Shown piece by piece: positions 31,688-44,091 of a stretch of DNA of 64,000 nt; position 1 is the first letter of the stretch, and every line of letters starts with the position of its first letter. Source of the stretch: Pogostemon cablin (Eukaryota > Streptophyta > Magnoliopsida > Lamiales > Lamiaceae); the NCBI GenBank assembly GCA_023678885.1, contig CM043005.1, positions 1,126,814-1,190,813 on the forward strand, written 5' to 3'. The notes under the pieces are model-generated. The model made no database searches. It saw only the letters and a program-made list of their open reading frames with translations, and was not told the origin of the DNA. A program made the position numbers and the translations under genes.

Positions 31688-32475
31688 GTGCCCAGGCGAA
31701 CACATTTAGGTTGGCTCTCAGAAATTTAATCAGGGTCGTCTTGTGCGGCTCCTTCAGTTGCGACCCGACATATAGCTCTAAGTCCGAGTTGCTCGATTCC
31801 ATCCTTACTGCCTCAGTTTCCTCAATTGGTTCCCCTTGTTTTCTTTTCTTCTCTGATCTCGGATCCTCGTTTAGAGGTAGGTTGATTTTCTTATCGCCGA
31901 AGGGTTGGAACCTCTGAGCATTCTCCTTGTCCTTGTTTTCTGATGGTGTGTCACTGGCTGATAGGGCCTCATCGTCACATCCTTGTTCTACCATTAACAA
32001 TTGGAAGTGCGGATCGTGGTAGCTGAGTCCTTCTACTTTTTCGATGAACGAACACTCCCTCACTTTCCTGTGACTGCCCCTAACGGAGTTGAATCTATAA
32101 ATGAAGGTTCTCCTGAGAATATAATTGTACGGTGATGGAAGGTCGAATACTTTGAACTCAAGGGTATACTGAGCCCTTACTATTTGCCTTTCGTCTATCA
32201 TCTTGGATCGACAGATCTGCTTGCATCAAAGGGGTAGTAATGGCATTACCAAACCCTCGAATTTTATCGCCGCATGAGGCTACCTTATGATGAGCGGGTC
32301 CCCCGATGGCCTCAAATGCCTTGTTGAATATTATATTTGTGTAGGCGCCCGTGTCAACCAGGGAGATCGTGGCCGAGATGACCAATGGGTCATTATGGGG
32401 GACCCACACCTTGGAGAGATCTTTCTCAGAGAAAAATATGTCGGCTTCGTGCAGGGGTGGTCGGGAGCTGGCCAT
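31688..32475 (-). pseudogene. Tat-type element protease and start of RT, broken
   Basis: Minus-strand fragments contain FFSEKDLSKVWVPHNDPLVI, a DTG protease motif (VDTGAYTNIIFNKAFEAIG) and, after a frameshift near 32190, EFKVFDLPSPYNYILRR, the end of the protease region. The last part (LIKFLRANLNVFAWA) is the usual lead into RT, cut at 31688 by the Athila LTR. The remaining pol is absent from the window. Confidence 0.8.
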
Positions 32476-34213
32476 AAAGACGTGCTGGAGTCGATCTAGC
32501 TCTCGTAGCTCAACTTTTTATTTCCTTTGTGACTGAGTGGTCAGGGCCTGCGATGTCCCCACATAGTTTCCATCCATCATATGTACTTCTTTTGGCCATT
32601 CGTTTGTCACAATGGGCTGCTCCCTTCTCCATTTCGGGCCAGTCACTAGTCTATCTAGTCTTCCATCTTCGAACAGCTTTTTAATTTTGCTAATAGATCT
32701 CGGCAATTGTTGGTGTCATGATCGATGGATTTATGATACTTGTAGAATTTGTTCTTAACTTAGCTGGATCTGCCCGTATTTTGGGTGGGGGACTCAACAA
32801 GTTGGTGTCTTGGATCTTGTTGAATATTTCTTCAGGGGTAAGATCAAACACCTCGGTCATTTCTTATACTTGGTCATCTTCTGGGAACGGTTTGAAGGAA
32901 GACGGAGTCCTATTGACCTTGTCTCATTTCTTCTTCTTCTTGTCTCTTTCTTTGTGGTTGCCTTTGGACTTCTTGTATTCCTCGAGGATTTCTTCGCTAC
33001 GGATGAATGCCTGAGCTGAGGCCATGAATGCCCGTAACTTGTTGGCAGCGTTTGCTGATAACTAGTCCATATTGGGGATCCTAGGAGTAAGACCGCTGTT
33101 GCCAAGATGGTCGATGTTTCATCCGAGACCCCTTTCGTGCTCCCGCGCTGCTCATTGAACCTCTTCATGAAATCCTTGAGGGTCTCCTTCGGTCCTTGCC
33201 GTAGAAAAGCAAACTTCTGTTTTGGCTCCTTCTCCTATCTCGGATATGCAAAGTGAGACAAGAAGACCGTAGCGAGTTGTGCCCACGAGTCAACCGAGTT
33301 AATTGGAAGAGACTCGAACCATGAGTATGCCTTATCCACCAATGTCAGGGGGAACTTCTTGCATTGGTCCTCCTCTGAGCTTTTCTATGCCAGCATCCAA
33401 CCAACATATTTATTGAGATGCATAGTAGGATTAGAATTGCTATTGTACTGGAGGATCTGAGGGATTCGGATCTTTTTCAGGGTGGTGGCCATAATAATCT
33501 GGTGGGTGAATAGGGTCCTTCCCGACTCCAGGTCGGGAATGCTGTGGAATTCAGCTCCATTTTTTCTTTCCATCTCATCGAGCCGTCTTCTCAGGGTCTA
33601 TTTCTGAATTATGTTATCGTCTGAGCTAGGTTATGGGATCTTCCCTGCCACTTTCTCCCATTTGTTCATGGCAATATTTGGCCGGCTCTGCTCCTAAGCA
33701 ATCTTTGGCGCTAATGCGTCCAACCATATGCATGGGGGATCTACTGGCGATTGAGTTGGAGCGAGAGGCCGCCTTCCTTCGCTCACGCCTTTCGTCCACC
33801 ACTTTTTGGGCTTTCCGTGGTTCGTTCTGGGTATTTTTTGGCCCCATTCGTTTATGTACCGATCTTCTAGGCGGGGTGGTTTGGTCGCGCTGGCGCTCAT
33901 TCGTCCGTTCTGCTGAGTCTCTCTCTTGGCTAAAACTCAGTTTTCGGCTGGCGCTCTTCTGTCCAATCGGTCATTTCCCCTTTATTTTTTAAGGAGGTCA
34001 AAGTATTTCTGGCGGAAGTCAATTTCTAAGTCGTCTTCTTTCGGGCTTGTGTCCCAAGGCAGAATCTCATTTTCCACAGTTCGGGAAGGATTCAATTGTT
34101 CCAGATGTCGGCTGGTACTTGCACCGGCTTTACTGGGGGTTGTTTCCTCTTGGTCTTTCGTTATTTTTAAATAAGGCTTGACTAATCGCAGCGGCCATTC
34201 CTTTAGCGCCAAA
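32476..34213 (-). pseudogene. Tat-type element gag, heavily degraded
   Basis: After the primer-binding-type sequence next to the LTR, several minus-strand frames carry gag-like pieces: HLNKYVGWMLA (about 33385-33420), then past a stop FPLTLVDKAYSWFESLPINS and LKDFMKRFNEQRG (about 33130-33360). Multiple stops and frame changes show it is not functional. Confidence 0.65.
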
Positions 34214-34779
34214 TGTAGATAGCCGAATTTCACCCTCTGTTAATGATGGATTAATGTGGCTATTTAGGGGTGATTGAGGGATTATTCGCACTAATCTAAC
34301 ATAATATTTGAATTATTGTAGAGATGGTACTTCAAGGATTCTCTCTAGGCGATCTTGTGCCTTTTCAGGAGGTGAATATTGTTGTTGTCATTCGTTTTGG
34401 GATATACTCATATATATTGTGCAACCTAACATCACCCGTATATCCAGATATATTGTCAGGTCACATCACAATAAATGTATATAGTATGGGTATTAAATGC
34501 AATAGCCTCACGTGACTATTTTTAGGATCCGATTTAGAATATCTCTTATGGAGTTATCCTAGGGGATATCTCTGTAGGTTTCAGGCAAGTGGTCAAATGG
34601 AGGGAGGCACCCGATTCATTGCGCCGAGAGATTTGAGACGACACGTGCTGTTGTTTTTTGGATTAAGAGCTCATCATATTTGGGATTTGGCGATAATCAC
34701 CGAGGCCATGCGTTATTGGGCCTTATTATAGGCGGCCCATGTACCGCTTTGAGGGCCCAATCTTCTGGGCCCTACCATA
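34214..34779 (-). repeat. 5' LTR of the Tat-type element
   Basis: This is the 566-bp partner of 9668-10181. On the minus strand it begins at 34779 and ends CTACA at 34214, followed by TTTGGCGCTAAAGGA. The right target-site duplication GGTTA is at 34780-34784. Confidence 0.87.
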
Positions 34780-34784
34780 GGTTA

Positions 34785-35938
34785 TTACGTGGTGTATTAG
34801 AAAATATCTTAGAAGTATCAATTTCTTTTCCTTTAAAAACAATATCGTTTCTCCAAATTCATATTGACCAAATGATTGCAGACCAGATTGTTGTAGAGAT
34901 TTTTTTGCTTCTTGAATTTTCTAGTAGAATCCCATATTGCAGAAGATGTCGTGCAGGATTAATATGGGATACCATTCTCATCTTTGTCCAATTATAACAA
35001 TTTGACCAAATTCTATGAGCTACTTTGCAAGTGAAGAAAACATGTGAAACAGTTTCTTCTTCCTCTCTACACAATGTACAAAGAGTATCAATGTTTACCC
35101 ATAGCATTCCACGCTTTCGTAGGCTTATTTTTGTTGGTAATCTTTACTTAATAACCTTCCAAACAATATCTTGTACTCTTGAAGGAGCAAAACTCTTTCA
35201 TACTTTCCTGCAAGCTTCCGCTTCAAGGGATACCTCTTCTTCAGTTTCTTTTTCCACAACGTACTTATAGGCTACACTCGTTGAGTATAGCCTACCTACA
35301 GCTCGTGTCCATCTCCAATAATCTTCTTCTTCTTTAACCAAATGGTACCAGTTTAAATAAGATATAAGAACGTTAAGTGCATATTTATTTCTCTCCCTCA
35401 ATTATCTTTTCCAAGTGAGATTCCAACTCCACACATCTTCCCCCTCCCCCACACTCCAACATCGCTTACTTGAGCTTCTTGTTGTTTACTCAATCTAAAT
35501 AATCTAGGAAAGATCTCTATTAATGAACCCTCTCCAACCCACCAATCTGTCCAGAAATACTCCCTCCGTCACACAACAAGGAGTGCATTTTACCATTTTC
35601 ATATGTCCCAACACAAGAGGTGCATTTTACCATTTTCATATGTCCCAACACAAGAGGTGCATTTCCTTTTTAGTAAAAGGGACCCACACAAATTAACTTT
35701 TTCTCTCTCCATAACCCCACACATCACACTAATACACCTACCCACTATACATTAAAATATTAATTCTCTCACCTCAACTACCCCCAACTACCCATTAAAT
35801 ATTATATCCCTTAATCTACGTGCAAAAAAGTTCCGCCACTCTTGTTGTGGGACGGAGGGAGTATGTTTTATCTCCTCTACCCACAATTTTCTATAATTCT
35901 CCTTTCATACCCCTACCCTCTTTTTCCCAAAAGATATC
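34785..35938 (-). pseudogene. LINE, C-terminal part with zinc-binding RT tail
   Basis: This is the 3' part of a plant L1-type LINE on the minus strand. It contains FWTDWWVGEGSL, FPRLFRL and a zinc-binding domain typical of plant LINE and non-LTR proteins (CTLCREEEETVSHVFFTCKVAHRIW at 35000-35090). The frame has stops and shifts. A Stowaway MITE (35560-35861) interrupts it, and the frame is continuous if the MITE and one TA are ignored. The left edge meets the Tat element at the GGTTA duplication, and no poly-A tail is found on the far side at 9662. Confidence 0.85.
35560..35861. mobile_element. Stowaway-type MITE inside the LINE
   Basis: The 302-bp element has termini CTCCCTCCGTC and GACGGAGGGAG and TA on each side (35558-35559, 35862-35863). 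It lies within the codon run GDKT/YFWTDWW of the LINE. Confidence 0.92.
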
Positions 35939-37598
35939 TGATGAGAGTGGAAATTCATGTATTTTTGGGTCCAATTGGATACCTCCTTGAATGTTTTAAT
36001 TGCTATTATTTGCACAAATCATAATAATTTAAATTATTATTGACTAAAAGGTGCTTGAATAGTATTTTGTTGTGTTTTGATAGGAAAATGGATCAAAAAT
36101 GTAAAGTTGGAATGAAGGGTGAACTTGTGCTAATTGCAATCAAACAGACGTCCAACTTCTATAATTTTTTTTATTTTTTTGGAGATCCAAAGTGGTCATT
36201 TGGCATATGGTTGGAAAGCCAGTGAAGAGAGAATCCCGTGGGCGTAAAAATCACCTCAATCGGAGCACGGATGAAGAAGTTATGATCAAAACGGTGAGGT
36301 TGCGCAGCAGCCGTCGAGATTTTCGAAATTTTGCCCTTGACAACACTTTCATGCCATGTATACAAAGCTAATGACAAGTGAGTTCCATATTTCACCTATA
36401 TCATCTGCTAGTCAACATAAATGGGCAAGAATTTCATGGGTGGACCATGTAGTGGAGAAATTTGAACATGATAGTGGAGAAGTTTGAACATGATAGTGGA
36501 GAAGTCTTACATATCATACTATAAAACTTGATATCAGCTTCATACACACGCATTCACCACCACTTTACCATTCACTCATCTTCTTCCCACCATAAATCAG
36601 AGATGGAGATTCCGACGGAGATCGTAATTGATGAGACGGAGTACTCCAAAAAGGGTTATTTATCTTTAATTATTTTTCTTTGTTATTTTAGAAAAATGGT
36701 TAGATTTATTACATCTTTATGATTTGCCCTTGTAAATCCATGAGCTAAATTTCATTGTTAGGTAATGTTAGGGCTTTAAACAGTTTTGACTATGTGATTT
36801 GATTGCCCTAAACTTGGATTTTATTATTCTGCAGAATATTTATTTCCTTATTAATGATGATATTTTGAGACTTCATATTATTGTGTTTTTAAATTTTAAT
36901 TTCCTTTAATTATTCATGAAGGTATCACTGATTGATAGTTAATAGGATTCTTTATTTCTGCATGATAGTTGTTGTTTATTTTGACAGTCTTAGGGGATTG
37001 ACCTATAATACCTAAGAGTGTTAGACAATCAATTTGGAATATTAATTACTTGTTAAAACATCATTATTAAGTAATTGGTAAGGAAACAAAAGGAGTTAAT
37101 AATTGCGTACCTAGAAAGGGAAGTCTAGTGCTCTAGCCTTTGATAGAATTTAGCATGAAGTACCTATAGAGGGAGAAAAAGTTAATTTCTTATTGATCCT
37201 AGGGTTAGCAATTCATTATAAGTGTTAGATTCAACCCGATCAAGATGATTTAACTAGGTTTAGTAATCCTCTTATAAACGTCTGCAGGTAATTAATTTGG
37301 GTCTAGATAAATTAGTCACATAGTTAAGTTGTTTGCCCGAGCATTACCAATTCTCCATTCTTGAATTCTAAATCGTTTTCTCCGCGTATTTATTTTCTTT
37401 GCTTAGTTTAATTATTTAATTTTACTTTTTATTAGTCAATTAATTATTCCTTAAAAAACCCCAGAGTTGTCTTGCATTTGAATTATCATATAGAATTATT
37501 TATTAAATTTATAATTATCTCGTGAGAATGATATTTCACTTGGTCACGCGTACTACAATCAATCCCTGACACTTGAGGGTGAAAGAAAATAGCGATCA
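35939..37598 (+). repeat. 5' LTR of the older Athila element
   Basis: The 1660-bp LTR runs from TGATGAGAGTGGAAATTC to AATAGCGATCA. The TATA box is at 36520-36526, immediately preceded by three copies of a 21-22 bp repeat (CATGATAGTGGAGAAGTTTGAA; 36446-36510). Confidence 0.9.
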
Positions 37599-37604
37599 AG
37601 TTCT

Positions 37605-37622
37605 TGGCGCCGCTGCCGGGGA
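37605..37622 (+). promoter_or_regulatory. Primer-binding site, tRNA-Asp type
   Basis: TGGCGCCGCTGCCGGGGA lies six bases after the LTR end, as expected for Athila. Confidence 0.85.
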
Positions 37623-37729
37623 TAGTTTATAAATTTAAATTTAATTCTATTATGATTTATTTTTTTGCAGGACGTTAAACTTTAGGTACTTTATTTTATT
37701 TTATTTATGATCCAAACAATTCTGATCTT

Positions 37730-39290
37730 TTGAGTGAGAACAAGTGTATGATCACTAGGTCGAGTGGACGAGCAATCGAGCCATTAAATCTAGAGCTTGA
37801 AACACTTGTTAGAAAGAACATAAGGAAAAGGAAGCAGCCAGCTACACCTATTCCTAGCTCAGATTCAGAGAGTTTTTATTCGTCAGAAGAAGAGGAAGTT
37901 GAAAAACTTTTGCAGAAATTAGACGAAGTGGATTTAGTTAAGAAGACTGAGACTAGAGAGATGGTTGAAGGACGGGGCCTGACCCCTATGCGGGACCAGT
38001 ATAAGTTGAAGCATACCACTAATGCTGGGTTGAATGGACCTGCGATCACTGCAGAGAGTTTTGAGCTGCCTTTCGGACTGATCCAGATGGTGGAGAGACA
38101 ACAGTTTAGTGAAAATCCTTTGGAGAATCCTAGTGAGCATCTGCAGTTATTTGATGAATATGCTAGGATGCAGAAGCACAGGAATGTTCTGGAGGATGCT
38201 ATCAAGATGCGACTTTTCCCATTCTTACTTACGAAAAGAGCCAAGGAGTGGTGTAACAATCTTTCTCAAGGTTGTTGTACTACTTGGGAGCAACTTGCAG
38301 ATATGTTTCTTAATAAGTACTTTCCTCCCTCAAAGAGTTTCTTGATAAAGAAAAAGATAACACAATTCAAACAAGGAACCTTGGAGAGTTTTTATGAGGC
38401 ATGGGAAAGATTCAAGGAGCTGTTGCGGAGCTGTCCCAAACATGGATTTTCAAAGGATACTTACTTAGGCTTCTTCTATCAAGGCCTAAGAAGATATTCA
38501 AGAGTATTGGTGGACACGATAGCTGGTGGATCTATATTCAAGAAATCCGCAGAGGCAGCGGAAAAGATATTCGAGAAAATGGCTGCAAACACTTATGATT
38601 GGCCAGCAGAAAGAGCAGATGGAGACGCCTCTTTTGACATAGTGGCTAAGGTAGAAATTCAAGCTGGAAATCATGGAGTGTCAATTATCCATGATCGAAT
38701 TGATGAACTATATAAAAACTTGGACCACCTCACCAAAGGAAATAGAGAGGAAGTAACAAAGGCTGGAGATGAGGAAGAATTTGAGGAGGCTTATTATGAT
38801 ATGTTTCAAGGAGGAGATGATAGAAACAGACAGAATTTTAGACCAAACAATCAGTTTGGTGGGAGGAATGACTAAGGGAACAACCATCAGTATCAGCAAG
38901 GTTAGAACCAAGGGAATTCAAACTTCAACAATCAGAGAAGGAGTGAAAATCTATCTTATTCTAATCCTAACAATGCAATTGCACCACCTCTGGGAATTGA
39001 TCCTGCTCAGAAACCTGCAAAAGGAAGATCATCAATGGAGGATAAGATGGATTTGATGCTCAAGCTGATGCTCAAAAATCAAGAAACATCTGAAGTGACA
39101 TAAAGAAACTGAAGCAAGATACAAAGAAATAGAAAGAAAACAGAAAGAAACAGATCTTGCTATCAGTCAGTTGAATGCTGCACTGGGTAAGTTACAACAG
39201 CAAGGTAAATTTCCTACTCAGACTGAGTTGAATCCGAGAGAGTATCATGCTATTACTTAGAGAAGTGGTACCCAATATGAATGACCGAAG
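37730..39290 (+). pseudogene. Athila gag of the older element
   Basis: An open stretch of 381 codons (37730-38875) starts MSENKCMITRSSGRAIEP. It contains the Athila gag core (FELPFGLIQMVERQQFS, NPSEHLQLFDEYARMQ, FYEAWERFKELLRSCPKHG). From the TAA at 38873 onward the same frame is recognisable but has repeated stops, for example in HQYQQG-stop-NQGN and YHAIT-stop-RSGTQYE. The gene is dead. Confidence 0.88.
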
Positions 39291-40733
39291 ATGCCAGAGG
39301 AAATATGTGCAAAACTGGTCTGGACGCAATATGATGATGACCGGGTGCACCCGTACGTCGATGAGCCATCACCAAATATGCCGCACGATGGGTCACACGG
39401 CACCGAGTATAGCACCGTGAAAGGTCACACGCCTACGGGTGACCTCGCTCATTCACAGCCGTGTGATCCTACTTCTGTGCTTGTTGCTCTGGTTCCTCAG
39501 CAAAGTGATACAGTGGGTTTTCAGAGTGACATTGATCATCCTATTATTACAGAAAAAAAGTGGGAAAGAGCTAAGAGAGAAAGAAATAAAAAGGATAAAC
39601 TTGAGAGGAATAGTTTGGGGATTCCAAAGACAAAGTATCCTATTCCATTTCCTACCAGGCAGTTGAAAAAGGGTCTTGATGAAAAATTTGTAGAGATATT
39701 CAAGAAGATCCATATCAACATTCCTTTTGCTGAAGCAATTGAGCAGATGCCTCGCTACGCAAAGTTTCTTAAGGGAATCATGTACAAGAAGCGTAGTATT
39801 GGGGATAAGAAGACAGTGAACCTGACTGAAGAATGCAGTGCTATCATCCAAAGGAAGTTGCCAGCCAAGCTAAAGGATCTGGGTAGTTTTACTATTCCTG
39901 TTCAGATTGGAAAGAATGCCACATGCAAAGCTATGTGTGATTTGGGGGCCAGCATCAATCTGATGCCCCTAAATATATTCAAAATCCTTGGTTTGGGGGA
40001 GCTGGGGCCTACTTCGGTGACATTGCAGCTAGCTGACAGGTCTCTTATGCATCCAAGAGGAGTTATTGATGATGTACTTGTGAAGGAGGATAAATTCATC
40101 TTCCTAGTCGATTTCTTGGTGCTTGAGATGGAAGAAGATAACAATGTGCCTCTGATTTTGGGGAGACCATTCTTAGCAACTGCTAGGGCTCTAATTGATG
40201 TTGAAGATGGAAAGTTGAAGCTCAGAGTGGGAGATGATGAGGTTATCTTTTCTCTTGATAATGCATTGAAGTGGCCAGCTGAAAAAGCAAACTGCAAGTT
40301 GATCGATGTTGTTGATGAGATCATTGAGGAAAAATTGCCATTGATTCTATCTAAGGATCAATTGGAAACATGCATCAGCAATAGTCTTTCTTTCCCTACT
40401 CTTGCTACTGATTTTTCATCTGATTTTTCATGTAATATTTTTTATGATGAATTTATAGGATATTTGAATGCTTTGAATGCTTGTAGGGAAGATAAAAGAG
40501 AGGTGTCCAGAATTGAAGGAGGAAAGTGGGCAACAAGGTTCTTACCACTGGAGAAGGAGGAACCTGAAGCTGAAGAGAAGAAAAAGTTGGAATTGAAGCC
40601 TTTACCGGATAATTTAGCATATGTCTTTTTGGGGGAAAATCAAACACATCTGGTAATTGTATCATCTGCCTTAACTGAACTTGAACTTGATAAACTGCTT
40701 AGAGTCCTTAGTGAGTATAAGTCTGCCATATGA
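39291..40733 (+). pseudogene. Athila gag end and protease of the older element
   Basis: A 480-codon open frame covers a low-similarity linker with CACGG/CCGTG-type dyads (39330-39480), the conserved KKWERAKRERNKKDK and FLKGIMYKKR blocks, and the protease (MCDLGASINLMPLNIF, LQLADRSLMHPRGVIDDV, VPLILGRPFLATARALIDV). There is no stop between gag end and protease here, unlike in the minus-strand copy. It ends at a TGA at 40731-40733, where a Gly or Trp codon would be expected before WSLEDLKG. Confidence 0.9.
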
Positions 40734-43511
40734 TGGTCTTTGGAAGATTTGAAAGGTATAAATCCATCTATTTGCATGCATAGGATCAGGTTAGAAGATG
40801 AAAAAAAAACCTATGTGCAATATCAGAGGCGTTTAAATCCTGCGATGCAAGAAGTGGTTAGGAAATAGGTACTCAAGTGGTTGAAGTCTGATATTATTTA
40901 TGTTATTAGTGATAGCCCTTATGTGAGTCCATTGCATGTGGTAGCTAAGAAAGGGGGCATGACTATAGTACAATTTGAGGATGGAGAAACTTTGGCTACT
41001 AGGGTACCTACAGGTTGGCGTATTTGTGTTGATTATAGAAAACTAAATGAAAACACACGCAAAGATCATTTTCCATTACCTTTCATGGATCAGATGCTTG
41101 ATAGGCTTGCGGGTTATGAGTTTTATTATTTCTTAGATGGATACTCTGGTTATAATTAGATAATGATTGCACCAGAGGATCAGGATAAGACTACCTTTAC
41201 TTGCCCGTATTGTACTTTTGCATTTAGGAAGTTTCCTTTTGGTTTGTGCAATACTCCTACTACTTTTCAAAGATGCATGATGTATATTTTTGAGGGTTTG
41301 ATTGAGAGAATTATGGATGTATTCATGGATGATTTTTCTATATTTGGATCTTCTTTAGATTCTTGTCTAGCTAACCTCATTGTTGTTTTGGAGAGATGTC
41401 AAGAGTCTAACCTTGTTCTGAATTGGGAGAAATGGCATTTCATGGTAAGAGAAGGTATAGTACTTGGCCATCATGTGTCTTCTACAGGGCTGCAGGTTGA
41501 TCGAGCGAAGGTGGTAGCCATTGAAAAACTTCCGCCATCGATTAATGAGAAAGGAGTTAGATCTTTCCTTGGTCATGCGGGGTTCTACTGTAGATTTATC
41601 AAGGATTTCTCTAAATACTCTAAACCCTTGTCTCATCTGCTTGAGAAAGATGTACCTTTTAACTTTGATGATACTTGTTTACATGCATTTCAGGTACTTA
41701 AAGAGGCTTTAGTAACTGCTCCAATTCTGATAACTCCGGATTGGACGCAGCCTTTCGTGTTGATGTGTGATGCTAGTAATATGGCATTGGGGGTTGTGCT
41801 TGGACAGATTAGAGAGAAGAGGTTCAGACCTATATATTATGCCAGCAAGACCTTTGACGCATCTCAGAAGAACTACACAGTCACAGAAAAGGAGTTCCTA
41901 GCAGTGGTGTATGCCTTTGACAAGTTTCGTCCATATCTGGTGGGTATGAAGACAGTGGTGTACACGGATCACTCAGCTATCCGTTATCTGATGGAGAAGA
42001 AGGATGCAAAGCCAAGAATAATCAGATGGATTTTACTCCTTCAAGAGTTTGATATTGAGATCAAGGATAAGAAGGGAAGTGAGAATGTGGTAGCTGATCA
42101 TCTCTCTAGACTTGAGACGAGGGATCATTGTGAAGAGAAGTACGAATTCATTAAGGGAGTCTTTCCTGATGAAGACATACTTGTGGTAGACTGCTTCGAG
42201 TTAGTGGAGATGGTAAAGGAGCCTCCAGCACCATGGTATGCGGATATAGTCTTTTTGGCTAGTGGAGGTGTAGTGAAACCATATAAGTTGAGTAAGTACC
42301 TTTACAAGAAGTTCTTTGTTGATGTCAAGAAGTACATATGGGATGATCCAATTCTCTACAAGATGTGTCCTGATAAATCATACATCAGTGTATTCCTAAA
42401 GATGAGTGGGAGAGCGTATTAAGTATGTGTCATGATGAACCAAATGGGGGACATTTTTGCAGCAGAGAAGACTGCAGCACGAGTACTTCAATCAGGTTTT
42501 ACTTGGCCTTCTTTATTTAAGTGCTGTAGAATCTATGTAGAGAATTGTGATAGATGCCAGCAGATGGGGGGATTATCTAAGAGGGATGAAATGCCCTTGA
42601 AGAATGTGTATAAGGTGGAACTCTTTGATGTGTGGGGCTTAGATTTTATGGGTTCGTTTCCTTCATCGAATAGATTCTTATATATCTTGCTTGTTGTTGA
42701 CTATGTCTCAAAGTGGGTGGAAGCAATTCCAACAAAATTGAATGATGCAAGGACTGTTATTGCGTTCTTGAGGAAGCATATATTTTCACGTTTTGGAGTG
42801 CCGAGAGTTCTCATTAGTGATGGGGGAACTCATTTTCTCAATAAGCTAATGGAGAATCTTCTCAAGTCTTACAGAGTGAAACATAGAGTATCCACGCCTT
42901 ACCATTCGTAGACAAATGGACAAGCTGAAGTATTCAATCATCAAATCAAGCAAATTTTAGAGAAAACTGTGAGTACTAGTCGTAAGGATTGGGCTAGTAA
43001 GCTTGATGATGCATTGTGGGCGTTCAGAACTGCCTATAAGACTATTTTGGGGATGTCACCATTCCAATTGGTGTATGAAAAATCTTGTCACCTTCTTGTG
43101 GAAATTCAACATAAATCCTTTTGGGCGGTGAAGAAGATTAACCTTGATCTTGAAGCAGCGGGTAATAGTCACCTTTTACAGTTGAATGAGCTTGAAGAGT
43201 TTAGAGAGAAGGCATATGAAAATTCCTTTATCTATAAAGAAAGGACCAAGAGATGACATGATGCAAAGCTTCAGAGCAAAAACTTTCAAGTAAGAGATTT
43301 TGTTCTCTTATTTAACTCTCGTTTGAGGCTTTTTGCTGGTAAGTTGAAATCAAAGTGGATGAGTCCTTACGAGGTGAGTCGAGTCTATGAGAGTGGAATG
43401 GTTGAACTAAAAAAGAACGATGGAGCTCTCTTCACGGTGAATGGGCATTGGTTTAAGCATTATCATCATCACGGTGAAGTGGAAGTTCTGTTTGTTGATG
43501 TCTTGACTTGA
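40734..43511 (+). pseudogene. Athila RT, RNase H and integrase of the older element
   Basis: The pol domains are all present but broken. RT has VDYRKLNENT, FAFRKFPFGLCNTPTTFQ and FMDDFSIF. RNase H keeps its catalytic Asp (MCDASNMALGVVLGQ). Integrase has CDRCQQMGG, LDFMGSFP, SDGGTHF and NGQAEVF. Breaks: a TAG at about 40866, a TAG at 41157 (GYN-stop-IMIAPE), a frameshift near 42380-42460 around the zinc-finger His, a TAG at about 42909 (PYHS-stop-TNGQ) and a TGA at about 43254. Most stops sit where Gln, Trp or Arg is expected. Confidence 0.9.
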
Positions 43512-43524
43512 TTTACATTGATTC

Positions 43525-43580
43525 GTCGGGCTCAACGACGTTAAAAAGAGAGCGCTGAGTGGGAGGCAACCCACCATTTT
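43525..43580 (+). promoter_or_regulatory. Conserved post-pol motif with TGGGAGGCAACCCA hairpin
   Basis: Just after the pol stop come GTCGGGCTCAACGACGTT, then AGAGAGCGCTGAG and TGGGAGGCAACCCA, whose ends pair. A recognisable counterpart (ACGACGTTAAACATGAGCGC) follows pol in the minus-strand Athila copy at about 21985-22035. Its function is unknown. Confidence 0.6.
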
Positions 43581-44091
43581 ATTGGGTTTATTTTGCTTTA
43601 TTTGTCTGTCTTTTGCTAGGTGAATTATACTCAAGGTGCGTGCTTACACTTAAGGTAATAACATCCTTTTAAACATAGATTCAACTCAGATTTTCATCTA
43701 AGTTTGGGGGGATATGATGTTCTTCCCTTATTTTATCTGCACCTAGGTATGTTTACTCTGCATTGTTTAGTGTCTGTGTGCTTGGAGGTTGATTTTTTTT
43801 AGAATTTTCGAACTTTATTTGATCTTTTGAATTTTTTTACGACTATCCAGGTGTCTTGTGTGTTTTTGTGTGTCCCTTGGTGCTCTATCATTGATTTTTG
43901 TCTTTTCGATATTTTATTTCTCCTGTGATGATGAGCTTTGTGTTGAGCTTTTATGATTGAGAAGGTATTAAAGGTGATGAAGTGAGCTTGAAATTGAAAT
44001 TAGGTTACTTCGTTTCTTATTCTAAATTTTTCTGTGAGTTTTGAATTCGTATGAGTAAGGAGCATGAGTTTAAATTCTATAACCTGGATTT
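43581..44091 (+). other. 3' untranslated region, first part
   Basis: This is non-coding. It includes a second polypurine-like tract CTAAGTTTGGGGGGATATGA (43698-43717), about 190 bp after the pol stop. Confidence 0.5.

Larger units (their letters stand above)
9668..34779 (-). mobile_element. Tat-type Ty3/gypsy LTR retrotransposon, hosting nested Athila elements
   Basis: Two related LTRs (9668-10181 and 34214-34779) are flanked by an exact 5-bp duplication GGTTA (9663-9667, 34780-34784). Read on the minus strand, the 5' LTR is followed by a primer-binding-type sequence TTTGGCGCTAAAGGA, then broken gag and protease-to-early-RT fragments. An Athila block (12151-31687) replaces the middle, and the RT, RNase H and integrase of this element are absent. 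An antisense ORF occupies the 3' end. FFSEKDLSKVWVPHNDPLVI and VDTGAYTN match the Tat/Retand style of protease region. The lineage name is inferred from memory of that style. Confidence 0.85.
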
